Part shown: piece after piece, positions 33,997 to 45,594 of the stretch
Position numbering within the stretch: position 1 is the first letter of the stretch
Layout: every line of letters starts with the position of its first letter
From: Annona cherimola
Taxonomy: Eukaryota > Streptophyta > Magnoliopsida > Magnoliales > Annonaceae
Length of the DNA stretch: 64,000 bases
Reading direction: 5' to 3'
Assembly: GCA_030490835.1 (NCBI GenBank)
Contig: CM059977.1
Span: forward strand, 24,905,335-24,969,334
Made by a program: the position numbers and the translations under genes
Notes under the pieces: generated by a model
Database searches by the model: none
What the model was told of the DNA's origin: nothing
What the model saw: the letters and a program-made list of their open reading frames with translations, nothing else

Positions 33997-34434
33997 TTAT
34001 GATTTCTTGTTATAAAAGATAAAAATAATATTAAATATAATTAATTGAGTGAATTTTCTATGATCATTATAAATAGAAGTCACCAATGGAGAAATGGATG
34101 GAGTCACCAAGAAGCCTCTGGTTACATAGGACTGTGGTGGATCTCTTACTTCAGTAACACATTCTAAAGCACCACCCAAGGTCAGTCTCAAACCCACAGG
34201 GTGGGACCGTCCTCGATCATAAATATCTTCAACAGCAATATAGATTAGAGGCAAAGATGGGACCATCTGATTCATGCCACCTAATTTGGACTCTACAAAA
34301 AGCTTTCTAGGTAGGTCGTTTTCATTCCAAATCCCCCTCTGGGCCATACCCATCGAATTTCGGGAAGCCACTGTTTCATCATCGTGTCGTGCATCACACC
34401 CACCCATCCTTGTACGATCCACATCTGAGATCAT
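33997..34434 (-). other. 145-codon open frame, unidentified
   Basis: This ATG-initiated frame on the minus strand lies in a segment more GC-balanced than its flanks. It reads MISDVDRTRMGGCDARHDDE at the start, with PSLPLIYIAVEDIYDRGRSH and LRLTLGGALECVTEVRDP in the middle. The last 30 residues run into AT-rich DNA and are probably not real. No domain is recognised. It may be a decayed exon or a fragment inside an FB-D-like element, since CTATGTAACCAGAGGC and an AATATTAAATATAATTAATT arm lie nearby. Confidence 0.3.
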
Positions 34435-34589
34435 GACAATGGGAGATGCTTGTAAAATATTTGAAAATCAGAATGTGATGCTGGTGTCTATTAAATTCAA
34501 GAAAGTAGGTAAGTGATTCCGCTCCTTCTCTTTTCCTTTTTATTTCTGTACATGATCCCTAGCAGGAAGCTGAAAGTTCAATAGGCTAG

Positions 34590-35280
34590 GGTGAATAAGG
34601 GCCCGGGTAGATATATTCATCAAATCTATGTGTATAATGATTTCCTCTTTGGGTCTCTGTCATAAGCGTAGGCGGCGGAGGAAGAGGTAAGTAAGAACAA
34701 CGAAAGAGGAAGGGAAGGGATGGGGATGGTTTGCGGCTGTCTTTCTCGGTGGCTTGGCTTGGACGCGAGGCGAAGGCGAGGGAGAGCCGGAGTACTACGC
34801 ATCCGGTGCAAGCGAGCAGCAGCAGCGACGTCAGATGACGAGTCGCTGCCGTTCGATTTGTCTCTTTGGGTGGGGCCCCACAGGAGGGGGAGACAAAAGA
34901 GATCTCCAAAGCCAAGAGACAGGCAGGCTGCTCTCCCCTGCTCTGTCCCGTTCTTCTTCTCTTTCTTTTTCTCTCTAGGTGCGTTGGTGAGAGTATTGCG
35001 TGAAGACGGGTGCTTGCCATTTAATGCACCGATGGGCAAGCGTACGGATGCTCTGCTTCTGCTTTTGCTCCTGCAGCTGCAGCGGCATATGACTGAGAAA
35101 TGGAAACAGCCAGCAATGATCGAGTATCACCGCGCTTCTCGTCTCATCTACCTGCATCATTGTATTCATTCCAGTCTGTGTAGTCTGTGCAGGTGGGCTA
35201 CTTGCATGACTGGCGCATTGTTTGACTCTTTGAACCTCGTCGATTCGAATCATGTGTCAAACAGACGGATCGCCTACTTC
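34590..35280. promoter_or_regulatory. GC-rich island, orphan promoter-like
   Basis: A 0.7-kb island of balanced to high GC lies in AT-rich DNA. It contains the 12-bp palindrome GTGGGGCCCCAC (34870-34881), which resembles TCP-factor sites, and long CT-rich tracts on both strands. Several overlapping frames of 137-220 codons are open on both strands, which argues that openness here reflects composition. None has a recognisable domain. It may be a promoter and leader of an unannotated transcript or a non-coding RNA gene. Confidence 0.35.
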
Positions 35281-36934
35281 TTCTTTTTTTTCCTCCTTTT
35301 TTCAAACAAGAGACGGATCGTCTACTTGTTATTTGAAATTTTATGCTTTTTCTTGGGGGATATGTTTCGAATTTTTTTATAAAACGGCGAATTTTTTAAT
35401 AAAATAAGCTAATCATGAAACCCGATACGGTGAACCCGGTGCATTATCCCTTTTTATATGTTTAATGAATTTTTGGGACTTCATATGCACCCATAAGCAT
35501 GAAGTTTATATAAATAGTTTGTACAATTTTTTATTTGTTTTAATTTCAAGAATAAAATAATTTAATGGGCTTATTTTTTTATTTTGAAATTTTATAGAAA
35601 TATTAAAAACAAATAAAAAATGCAAAAACTATATATGAAAACTTCATGTTTGGGCACTCTTGTATATTGTTGGATCATTTTTTTTGTCCATCCTAATCCA
35701 ACCCTATTTGTAAAAGTTTTACTTTATTTTTCCATAGATTCATTTAGTTCCTATCTATCTTATTTTACTTATGAATTAAGGTCAGGCCAGAGGTTTGAGT
35801 GTTTATTTTCTTACGTGTTTTGTGGGAGTTTGACTTTTTCCTTTGGTGAGAGTTTAATTGATGGAAGCTTATTGTTTTTCTTTGAAAATTATAAGAATGT
35901 CTCATATCTTAATCTTAATACAAATTGAGATGATTCTAAATTGGTTTGGTTTCTTAACTTACTAACAACAGTAACATTATACTAAAACAACAATAAACAA
36001 TCATAACAAAGAAGAGTAGATATTTCAAATTATTAGAACATGAAAAATATGTACAAAACTTGAAATATAATTAAACAGGAAAATGTAATTGCTAAATAAT
36101 TAAAAGTAATTGTCAAAAAAGAATAGAAAGTCAAGTCTACCGAAGTGTTTGGGAAGCCCAGTTAAATTTTTTTTGGTTGAAACATAGTTTATGCAATTGA
36201 CTAAAAAGTTAAAATTTCAATCACAAATTGTATTTGCAAAAGATTAGATGGGAAGAGAGCTCAAAATCATACTTTTTGGAATCACAAAAGTGACACTAAT
36301 TGAAAGAGCAGGTGGTTGACATTAGTGTGCATAAGTACATGCTTAAGTAAAGTGTACGATATGAAGTCAATGGGAAATTGTTATGCATAAGGTCAAATAC
36401 TTCACAATTTATTGAAAGTACACTTTTTATAAAATGCGTCACTTGTTATCAAACTTTTTAAAAATTTTAAAATTTAAAAGGTTGGCCAAAAAAAGTCTAT
36501 ATTATTAAAAAAATAATTTAGGTATTCAAAATTATTAAGCTAACCTTGAATATGAAATGAATATTAATTTGATTTAGTTGATGATACCTATAATATGTAA
36601 CCTATCTTACTTTATTTGAGGAGATGATTATTTTTTCTACACCACCCTATAATTTTTTTTTAATTTAATCCTACTAAGTTATAGTGAAGTTGGTAGGTAC
36701 ATATGAGTATTTTACTCAAATTGTACCCTTAGTTAAGGCTTGTTGCCTATTGAGGCTAAGAAGTGAACAAGTAAAAAATGAAAATTTTATTATATTCCTA
36801 AAAAGATTTCTATATTTTTTTTATACATAATAGAGTAGTTTTTTCATTCCTTCCTAAAATAATTTCTTGCATTATATAAAAATAGTTTCTTACATTTTAA
36901 AAAAGAGGTCCGATTATGTACAATATATTGCATA
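35281..36934. other. Gene-free stretch
   Basis: AT-rich DNA without a supported exon or bounded repeat. The open frame at 35620-35928 is Phe/Leu-rich from T-rich DNA and is not called. Confidence 0.4.
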
Positions 36935-37290
36935 TATGCTTAAGTTACAATTCATTTTTATTTTATATTTATATTCGTTTTATATTTTTTCTTCATAAAA
37001 TATTTTTTTAGTGTATTTAATCTATATACTAAATTTTGTCATCTTATAATATTCTTAAATATCTATTTTTTATTGTTAAAGATTAAGTTTTTTAAAGGTT
37101 AAAAATGACCTATATGCCCTCAAAATTGATGATTTTCAAAAATAAAAAATAAATACTAAAATTGTTAAAAATGACAAAACTTGGTATATGAATTAAATAT
37201 ACTTAGAAAAATAAGTTTAAAAAGAAAAAATAAAAAAATGAAATAAAAATAATTATTTTAACTTAAACATATATACAATATATTGTATAT
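36935..37290. mobile_element. FB-B foldback element
   Basis: The left arm (GTGTATTTAATCTATATACT, AAATTTTGTCATC) is inverted relative to the right arm (AATGACAAAACTTGGTATAT, GAATTAAATATAC). It belongs to FB-B. Confidence 0.6.
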
Positions 37291-37504
37291 AATTGGACCT
37301 TTTAATACATATATATTTATCTTTTTCATCTAATCTCCTCATCTCATTCGCATTGACTTACCCCTTTTGTTGAATCATCACAAAGATAAATCAAGTAAGG
37401 GATTTACTAAGTACACATGGTCGTTAAACACCCCTCTCCACCTGATGCAAACATGAATAGCCAATTTTCGTAATCTTTACTTGTTATTTTGCTTTATTTA
37501 TATT

Positions 37505-37735
37505 AAAGGTATATTTGAAAAATGATAAAACTTTTATATGAAAAGACTTTGGTATAAAAATTTTTGAAATCAAAGAAAATGATATAATATAATAGGAGCA
37601 ATAATGAAAAAGAAAAATAATAAAATTAAAATAGATGAGTTGATTGTAGAAGTAATTATATAAAAATAATTGAAAAGTAAGATAATTTTTTAGGAAGATG
37701 TGAAAAGTTAATTTCAAAAAGTCCATTCCATTAAA
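37505..37735 (-). mobile_element. MITE-A copy, truncated
   Basis: The reverse-orientation MITE-A body (AAAATAGATGAGTTGATTGT, AATTGAAAAGTAAGATAATT) is present; the right terminus is lost. Confidence 0.65.
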
Positions 37736-39740
37736 GACTGTTAGTTAAATTTTTATAAATATCTAAAATACCCCTGTTATAAAAAAATAAAAAATTAAAT
37801 AAAATCGAAAGAAAATGAAATTACGATTCTTTAAATTTAGAGCTCTGTGTGCGATTACGGTATCGATGAGTTATGACATTTAAATTTTCAATTATATTTA
37901 AAATCTGATGTGTATAATAGTAATTTCACATATTAACTAACGACGTTAATTCATGAATTAGATATTTTTGGAATTAACCATGTATATATATGTATATATA
38001 TAGTGAGTATATTGAGATTTTGGGAACGTAATGGATATATTTGAGATTTGGGCCGAATTTAATGGGTTATTTGAGAAAAACCATAAAAAATAAGATAATG
38101 ACAGAGAATGAATTTTTTTTTATTGCAAACAAACCAACCCTAAATTAACACGTGCCACATTGCCACCGTCATCTTAACGTGCTTCATGAAATTAGCATGT
38201 GCCGATCACCGTCAGTCTAACGCGTTGCATGCTTGTTTCGTGCACGCATGCATTACTCGGTTTTCCTTCTTTATTTTGTTTTTTTCCTCTAATTTAATTT
38301 GTTTATAACTTCTACTCTTGCTCCTTCTTCTGCTTTTCATGTCCCGAGGACCCCTAAAAAAAAAGTTGTCCACGGAGAGCGCCAAGCATATATCATATGT
38401 GTGAGCCATTATACTGATCATTAATTACAGAAGATTTATTGCTTAATCTATAATTACAATAATGTTTCGAAAGGGTTTCTATGGTAATAAAAATATAGAG
38501 TATTTATAAAAAGGAATAGAGTAAAGAGAATTATATTTTGATAATATTGGAAAGGTGGCGCTATTTGATTAATTGTAGATGACAATTGGTAAAAATAAAA
38601 ATAGTAAGCAATTTAAAAAATTACCGAATTTCAAACGCTGAAAGGTCTATATGCGGTAATGCTTGGAAAAAATGAAAAAAATTATTTTTTTAGTATCGCC
38701 AATATCGAGTCTTGCCTCTAGAATAAATTTTGCTACATACAATATAAAATTGATGGTTCATAATTTGATTTATTTAATATTATATGCAACGGTAATTCGA
38801 AATATTATGTTGTGGCAAAAAAAAAAGAAGTAAAAACGTTCACATCCTTAACTTTTTTCGTAATAATAGCTATTCGATATACTAAACTGCATTTTTTAGA
38901 ATAAACATTCACTATAAGATATGTAAGTACTCATATGCGACCACTTTTTTTCAAGCAAATGCAAACCCGGAACTTAAGGTTACATATTTATCTGCAGCCA
39001 AAAGTGACTGCGTTTAAGTACTTAATTTGCAGCTAAATTTATGTTATATAGCCAAAATACTCGCCGCATTTATGTACATTTGTTTAGGTGATATGCATTT
39101 TCAGTATTATTTGATTTTCCAATAAACAAAAACGCATATACACAAATTGGGTGATGGAATATTAATATTTCGAATTTAATTTAAATATTCTTGTGGAACG
39201 CAGCGACAATCAATAAAGATGGTGGCCTACCTATGGTTCTGTTTTGGATGGAAATCGGCTTGTGAGTTGTGAGGGAATTTCTAAGCAGTACATCATCACA
39301 TCACGTGTATGGATTTGACTTCCAATGCCAAACCCCCTTTATTTAAACCATGAGTATATAAATATTCGGGTGCGAATTCCATCATGCAGCTTGTCTGTTA
39401 CTTCTGCTGGGTGAAATATAATTTGACCGGTTTATATTCGCTCTAAAACTATATTTATTTTGTGGCCCACCTATATATATATATTTTATCATGTTCATAT
39501 ATTTTAATTAAATACAATAGATACTTCAAATACGATGATGGAAGATATATATCCAAGATGGTTCAAATGGGGCCTACCCGGGCCGATGTCAACACTGCAT
39601 GCCCATTTCTTTTTAGTTGTTTTCCAATTCCTCAAGTTACATGGTAGAATTTGGACTTTTCAAATATATTATATACTCACATAGTTTGATTAATACTACA
39701 ATCATGTCTATTAATTAATTTAAAGTTACAAACATATGTA
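37736..39740. other. Gene-free stretch
   Basis: AT-rich DNA with an ATATGTATATATA run near 37980. A block at 38990-39080 (GCAGCCAAAAGTGACTGC) recalls the CACTA-like sequence found at 50255 and 51838. No gene is seen. Confidence 0.4.
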
Positions 39741-40116
39741 CACTACAAGAAAATACATTTTTGCAATCCTTGTTAGTAAAGAAAAGATCTTTATTACTAG
39801 TCATGAGAACATATATGTAAAGAAAACTTTCTGGCTTATGATGATATTTCTATTGATAAGAAATTTTTTTATTATTTATGGTGATGCTTTCATAAGCAGA
39901 ATAATTTTTCTTGCTTATAATAATATTTTTGTCTACAAAATCAAAATTTATTTACCTGAACACAAAACTTTTTAATTATTGTCTGTAAAATTTCTTCTTA
40001 ATATTTGCTACACTTAATATATTAAAAATCATTAGTGTACGAAGTTTTCCATGAACAAGTAAATTTTAACCTTTCGCAACAAAATTTTCTTTGCTAAAAA
40101 TCAAAGTTTCGTAGTG
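39741..40116. mobile_element. Non-autonomous CACTA-type element
   Basis: The left end is exactly CACTACAAGAAAA, the En/Spm-type terminus, and the right end is TTTCGTAGTG, its inverted counterpart. The inner arms are partly complementary (TTAGTAAAGAAAAG against CTTTGCTAAAAATC). It is 376 bp with no coding capacity. The flanking trinucleotides are GTA and ATA. Confidence 0.75.
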
Positions 40117-40564
40117 ATATATAGTTTAATCTGAAATACAAGTATGCTTGTGCTATTAATATTTTGTCTTATCTTAATGGAAACAATTCTAAATTCACGA
40201 CTTATAGATATGCCAAGTTATTTATGGTTGATTTGTAGTTGTTAACTCAAGATTACAAAATCTTAGGGATAAATGCTAGCCATGGCTCGATTACAGGATA
40301 GAAGTTAACCCCAACATAATGTGATATCGCTCCATGAAAGTTTTTAAAATTTCCAACAATGTTAGATATTTCAATTTAGAAATTTATAATTATATTTATC
40401 AAAATGGCAAAGTATTGAAGTTGTGAGCATATTTGTAATTTTTATCAAACCACATAACCATATTTGTAAATTTCAACAAATAATGGATGTAATTGTAATA
40501 CCAAAATAAATATCGTTATGTATAACTAATTTTTTGGCCGTATATGATATTTATCAGAAAGAGC
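40117..40564. other. Gene-free stretch
   Basis: AT-rich DNA with a partial FB-E-like arm (40370-40510). No gene is seen. Confidence 0.35.
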
Positions 40565-41520
40565 TTTTATGACTCTTATTCTATGTAATTTCTTTCATTT
40601 TTAATATCTAGATAATTGATAGAAAATATACTTGATTTATTATATTTAGCATCATTTATATTACTGTGAAAATTCTTTCATTTGTCTTTTATCATTATAT
40701 GGGCTCTATTGACAAACATGTAAAATTAATGTAATAAAATGATTTAACATTAAATATCGAAATTTAGATAGTATTTTCAACATCTGAACAATTTAAAATA
40801 TCAGAAGTATGTGGATAAATGATTTTAGGGATATTTCCTCCTATACCCATAATAAATGCATATAATTCCTCTTATACTTACAACATTTCGTAAATTCTTT
40901 TTATACCCATAACATTTCACCATAAATTCCTTTCATACTCACGCCGTTAAAACCACCGTTATCTATCACATTAAAAAGACGATTTTGCCATTTTAAATTT
41001 TTTTCTAATTAAAATAAATCAACCTTAATATGACTTTTAAGTTATTTAATATCTTGTATTAATGATTTACTACCATCAATTGAGTCATGTTAAGGTTAAA
41101 TTATCTCATTTCAAAAATTTTAAATGACAAAATCGTCTTTTCAATAGGATAGATAACGGTGGTTTTAACGGCATGTGTATGACAAAAATCTAGGATGAAA
41201 TATTATGAGTATAAAAAGAATTTACGAAATGTTGTGGGTATAAGAGGAATTATGTGCATTTATTATGGGTATAAGAGGAATTATCCCATAATTTTATAAA
41301 GTATTGTTAGATTCTAGTACATATGTGAATAGATCTAAATATTTTTTCTAATTTACACGTGAGTGTATGTATTTTTGAGCAAATTTGGCTTATTCGTATT
41401 GTGGATTTGAATGAAATTTGGTCTCCTAGATAAACAAGTGATGTTAAATACAATCAATGTTAAATACAATCAATGGACTAGATTTTTCATCAAACAACTA
41501 AAGACAAAAAATGAAGGGAC
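40565..41520. mobile_element. FB-D element interrupted by FB-C
   Basis: The flanking halves (40565-40827 and 41288-41520) align to 13735-14215; for example TATTTTCAACATCTGAACAA matches TATTTTCAACATCTAAGTTG. The junction matches GATAAATGATTCTATAAAGT in the uninterrupted copy. Confidence 0.65.
40828..41287. mobile_element. FB-C foldback, Mutator-like, 9-bp duplication
   Basis: This 460-bp element has arms of about 200 bp. The left end is GGGATATTTCCTCCTATACC and the right end on the minus strand GGGATAATTCCTCTTATACC; both continue CATAATAAATGCA. The arms stay complementary through AAAAGACGATTTTGCCATTT. It is flanked by ATGATTTTA and ATAATTTTA (9 bp, one mismatch), the duplication length of Mutator-type transposons. 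Confidence 0.8.
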
Positions 41521-42448
41521 TTACATGAAATCACTTATATATATAGCTACATTAGGTATATTTTCGCTAAGATTAATTATTTAACTGCAAATACTTAGTT
41601 GCTTTAGAGTAGTTATATTTGGTTAAATACAGACATTTTTTTACATCAAGTATAAACAAAAATTCCTTCAATACAATTGTTAAAATTTGACTGAGAATAG
41701 TTAAAATATTCTAGCTGCAATTTGTATAAGACTTAACATCTATTTTTTTTTATCATTAATATTAGATGTCTATTTAAAAAACTATTTCTTAACCAATCCG
41801 AATGGGGTGAGAAGTTTGTTTAGTCCTGCCTTTCGTAATTGAAAAGTTTCGAAATCTTGCATTTTTTGCATCGATTTGTAGATCACTCATCTGTTTCACT
41901 TAAATTTTTTGTAGTTTTAATTTTTTGTAGCAAAAACTACAAAAAGCGAGGTCTAGCTCTAACCGGTGTTTTTTTTTTTTTTTTTTGTTTACTTAAAAGT
42001 TACAAATAGATGATTGCTAATTATTGAGATGCGGACAAAGAAAGACTCTGGGATGAAATTGGGCACTTGAAACCTAAAACATATGTTGAATTCAAAATTA
42101 GCGATGCATTTCGCATAATAATTTTGCTCACAGTAGGTAAGCTACAACTCCGCGATTTTTTTTTTTTATTATATGAAGGCTATTATTTCTTTTGTATTTC
42201 TTTTGTGCTTGAAGCCATGCATGCATAAGATCACTAGGTTACATTGGAAGTCCACTATTTGATAACAAAATGCAACTAAAATAAATTTTGACTGCAAAAG
42301 AGGCGGCAGGGTTGTAAAAGTTCATTGCAATGTGTATCAGTGGAACTACATCAGTATATTTCTAAGCCGCATTATAATCATTCTAAAGCATTGCTTAAAA
42401 GTAACAGATTAAGTCAAGAGGCTGATTTTGATTGTATTCCCATATATA
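41521..42448. other. Gene-free stretch
   Basis: AT-rich DNA with a T run near 41968 and a small inverted repeat (TTGTAGCAAAAACTACAA, 41925-41943). No gene is seen. Confidence 0.4.
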
Positions 42449-43140
42449 TATGTGTTTGTGAAATAATAAAAATTTTAGATAAAAAGTTTTCTGTGTAAAA
42501 CTATTTGAAATGGAAGAAAATAATATGATATAATAGAGGTAATGATGAGAAGTAAGAGTAGTGACCTTGCTAGCTCGGGCTAAACAAATGTCCCGCTTAA
42601 CCCCCCTCAAAAAATTCGTTTATAACAACTTTTCTTTTACTTTTTTCTTTATATACTCTTTTATTTAAGTGTATTTAATATATAAACTAACTTTTAGTAT
42701 TTTTGGATATGTATATATACTTTTTTGAGATTTGTAAACTTCTATGTGTATATATGTATTTAAAATACCTTTGTCTTTAAAAATCTAAAAAAAATATACA
42801 CATATATTTAAAATCTAAAAAAATATATACAAGTATTCAAAAATGATAAAACTTGATTTATATGTTAAATACACATAGATAAACAAGTATATGAAGAAAA
42901 AATAAAAAATATTATAAATGGGTTTTATGAAGTGCGGCTAAGCAACGTATTTACTTAGTCTGGGCTAATAGGATCATTATTTACGAAGTAAAGAGAACTA
43001 TAGTTAAAATAGACGAATTAGTTGTATGAGATAGTTGTATAAAAATAATTTTAAAATAGGGTAGTTATATAAGAAGATGTGAAAAAATAATTAAAAATAA
43101 AATAGTTGTAAAAAGTGAAAAGTTCGATATTGAAAAATTT
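42449..43140 (-). mobile_element. MITE-A copy split by FB-B
   Basis: The left part (42449-42558) starts TGTGTTTGTG and runs to AATGATGAGAAGTAAGAG. The right part (42986-43140) resumes AAGTAAAGAGAACTATAG and continues to the end of the body. The split is exactly where FB-B lies. Confidence 0.75.
42559..42985. mobile_element. FB-B foldback inside MITE-A
   Basis: The ends are inverted (GTGACCTTGCTAGCTCGGGC against ATGATCCTATTAGCCCAGAC on the minus strand). The target sequence AAGTAAGAG/AAGTAAAGAG is duplicated at both sides, about 9-10 bp, again Mutator-like. The inner arms contain the AAGTGTATTTAATATATAAA block typical of FB-B. Confidence 0.75.
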
Positions 43141-43144
43141 TAGA

Positions 43145-43370
43145 GGGTGTTTGACAAAAAAAATCTTTTCAAACAAAAAGCTTTTCAATTTCTACAACTA
43201 CCATATTTTTTAATTATTTTTTACATTTTTCCATATAACTATCAGTATAACTAATCTATCTATTTACACTTATTCTCTTTATTTCTTATCATTACTTCAT
43301 CATATTACATGATTTTTTACCATTCAAAAATTTTTACATCAAAAAATTTTATTACTTCCCAAACACAAGT
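43145..43370 (+). mobile_element. MITE-A copy
   Basis: It begins GGGTGTTTGAC and ends CCCAAACACAAG, with a MITE-A body in forward orientation. It abuts the end of the split copy. Confidence 0.75.
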
Positions 43371-44784
43371 TTGAAAATTTTTTTGTGTTATCAAGTATGC
43401 CCAGAGCCTCGAAAAACATTCGGAATGGCTTATACTTCAACACAATTTTTTTCGTTTCCATTTATCGTATCTGAAATAAACAACAATTAATTACCTATTA
43501 CCTGGTTAATCAAAATGACATAGTGTGTCCCACCCTAGTATAGACATAGACCACAAAATCTCTTGCACACGAAATTAAGAAAATGAGTGCTTCTTCTGAC
43601 CGTTGGTTGGTAAGTTGCCATCAATCAACCAATCATGTTGCAGCCAATGCATTCAATCAGCGAACACAATCGTGGCAATATTTAATTTGCTTTTTGGCAA
43701 AATTCAACCTCATAAGTCATCTTGTCAGAGATATATATCTCTATGTATTAAAATAAAAACATTTAGCTATATAGGATTAAACTTATATATCTTTTCAATT
43801 GTTAAAGAAAAACTATATATTTTTTAACCCCCCATAAATTAATTACTTGTTTTAATCATTAGACGGTAGAGAAAATATTAGCATATTTTTTGAATGGGAG
43901 ATTATTCAAGATATCTTTTTTATGATGAGGTGGCTAATTTGAACCATTATGGGTCCACTCTAGCCGACAATTACGTGGGCATGTAGGTTCATTTTCATGT
44001 CCAAACATGGTGAGTTGGTGCGACTAAGCCCCTGTTGAAGTCTTAAAAGTCAAGAAAGAAAAAAGACAGCTGTTTTTCTAATTTTGGCCACAAAGCTCCA
44101 AAAGAGTAGAGAATAATTATTAGGGGAATAAATATGTTATATACTTATATTGCCCTATATTATGGTTTCCCTGATCGACTTTTTATTAGAATATTGTTCC
44201 ATACCATTACGGTGAACTCCTGATGAATAATAGGTAGAATGGGGCTTAGGGTCAATAAGACTGGCCACGGCTATTTATTGCTTTTCCTTATGAAATGCTT
44301 TTAACTGGCGTGTGGATTATATACTGTCACCCGTAAAATCAGTCAATTTGTGGATAGTTTTTAATTTTTATGCAGAAGTATGAGTCTCACCTAAATAGCA
44401 CATCCTCTGAAATTTAATAATTTGCATTTTTTTGATTTTTTATTTTTAAAATAGAAAGTGCATGCTGGCGCTTGTATCAATGCCCTGTTTTGGTTTTCAA
44501 AAATAAAAATCACCAAAAAATACCAACAATTCAAAAATTGTTGTGTGATCTAAACGGGGGCCATGCTTCTATAAAAATAAAAAAATAGTTTTCTGGCAGA
44601 CATATAGTTAAATAATCCTTCAACCAAAGCTTAATTAAAATTCGAACTTTTTTCAAAATACATTTTCATAGTCATTTTAAAAAATTCTCTAACCAAAATA
44701 TCTTAACCAAGCCACCAAATAGGCCCAGTGTGCAAAACTTTTAAGCGACTTTCGAGAAAAGGACATTATGTGGTAATAAACTAA
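43371..44784. other. Gene-free stretch
   Basis: Intergenic sequence with no supported exon, RNA gene or bounded repeat. Confidence 0.4.
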
Positions 44785-45190
44785 AGTAATGATCATATTA
44801 CTTAGCTTATCTAAAAAAACTTATTTAAATTTTTTTTATACACTTGTTTTTCTAAGTATATTTAATATCTAAACCAAATTTACTATTTTTTGGATACGTA
44901 TATATTTTTTTAGATTTTTAAACAGAGAGGTATTTTAGCCATTTTCAATATATAAACTAAAATTTACTATTTTTTGGATATGGTTGAAAATGGCTAAAAT
45001 ACCCATATGCTTAAAAATCTAAAAAAGTATATACATGTATCTAAAAATGATAAAACTTAGTTTATATGGTAAATACATCTATATTAACAAGTTTATGGGG
45101 AAAAAGTAAAAAAAAATTTAATGAATTTTAAGATGGGCTAGGTAAGCCATCAATTAGCTCAGATTAACATGATTATTTCTTATAAACTAA
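44785..45190. mobile_element. FB-B foldback element
   Basis: The inner arms are strongly complementary (ATACGTATATATTTTTTTAG against AAAAAAGTATATACATGTAT; GGTATTTTAGCCATTTTCAA against TTGAAAATGGCTAAAATACC). The ends resemble those at 42559-42985. Confidence 0.7.
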
Positions 45191-45249
45191 TAATATATCT
45201 TCATTTATAAATAATAGTAATAACATCATTTGTTCAGTATTGAATGTTT

Positions 45250-45594
45250 TGTTTTCGGATAATTTGCAAATATACTCATATAGTTTGATAATATTTGTAA
45301 ATATACATATATAATTTTAAAATTATAAATAACCCCTATATAGTTTAATCATAATTGCATATTTAGTCACACCTTTACAGTTCAATCATAGCATCATCAC
45401 GACATGGATATATTTGTAATTATATACAAAATATATGCTTATATTTGCAAATTACATTTTATATAATATTTGCAAATATTTCCATGATGGACATGTGATG
45501 GCTTTGTAATGATATAAAAATATTCGCATTTATAATCAAACTATATAAATAGATTTGTAATTGTAATCAAATTATGTGGGTATATTTACAAATC
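45250..45594. mobile_element. FB-E foldback element
   Basis: The left end GGATAATTTGCAAATATACT and the right end on the minus strand (GATGATTTGTAAATATACCC) are inverted. The inner ATAGTTTAATCATAATTGCA block is shared with the other FB-E copies. Confidence 0.65.

Noticed and set aside
34720..35382. 220-codon open frame
   Set aside because: Competing long frames exist on the other strand over the same GC-rich island, there is no domain, and the C-terminal part is Phe/Leu-rich from AT-rich DNA.
35620..35928. 102-codon frame reading like a membrane protein
   Set aside because: The hydrophobicity follows from T-rich DNA; there is no splice or start context and no recognisable family.
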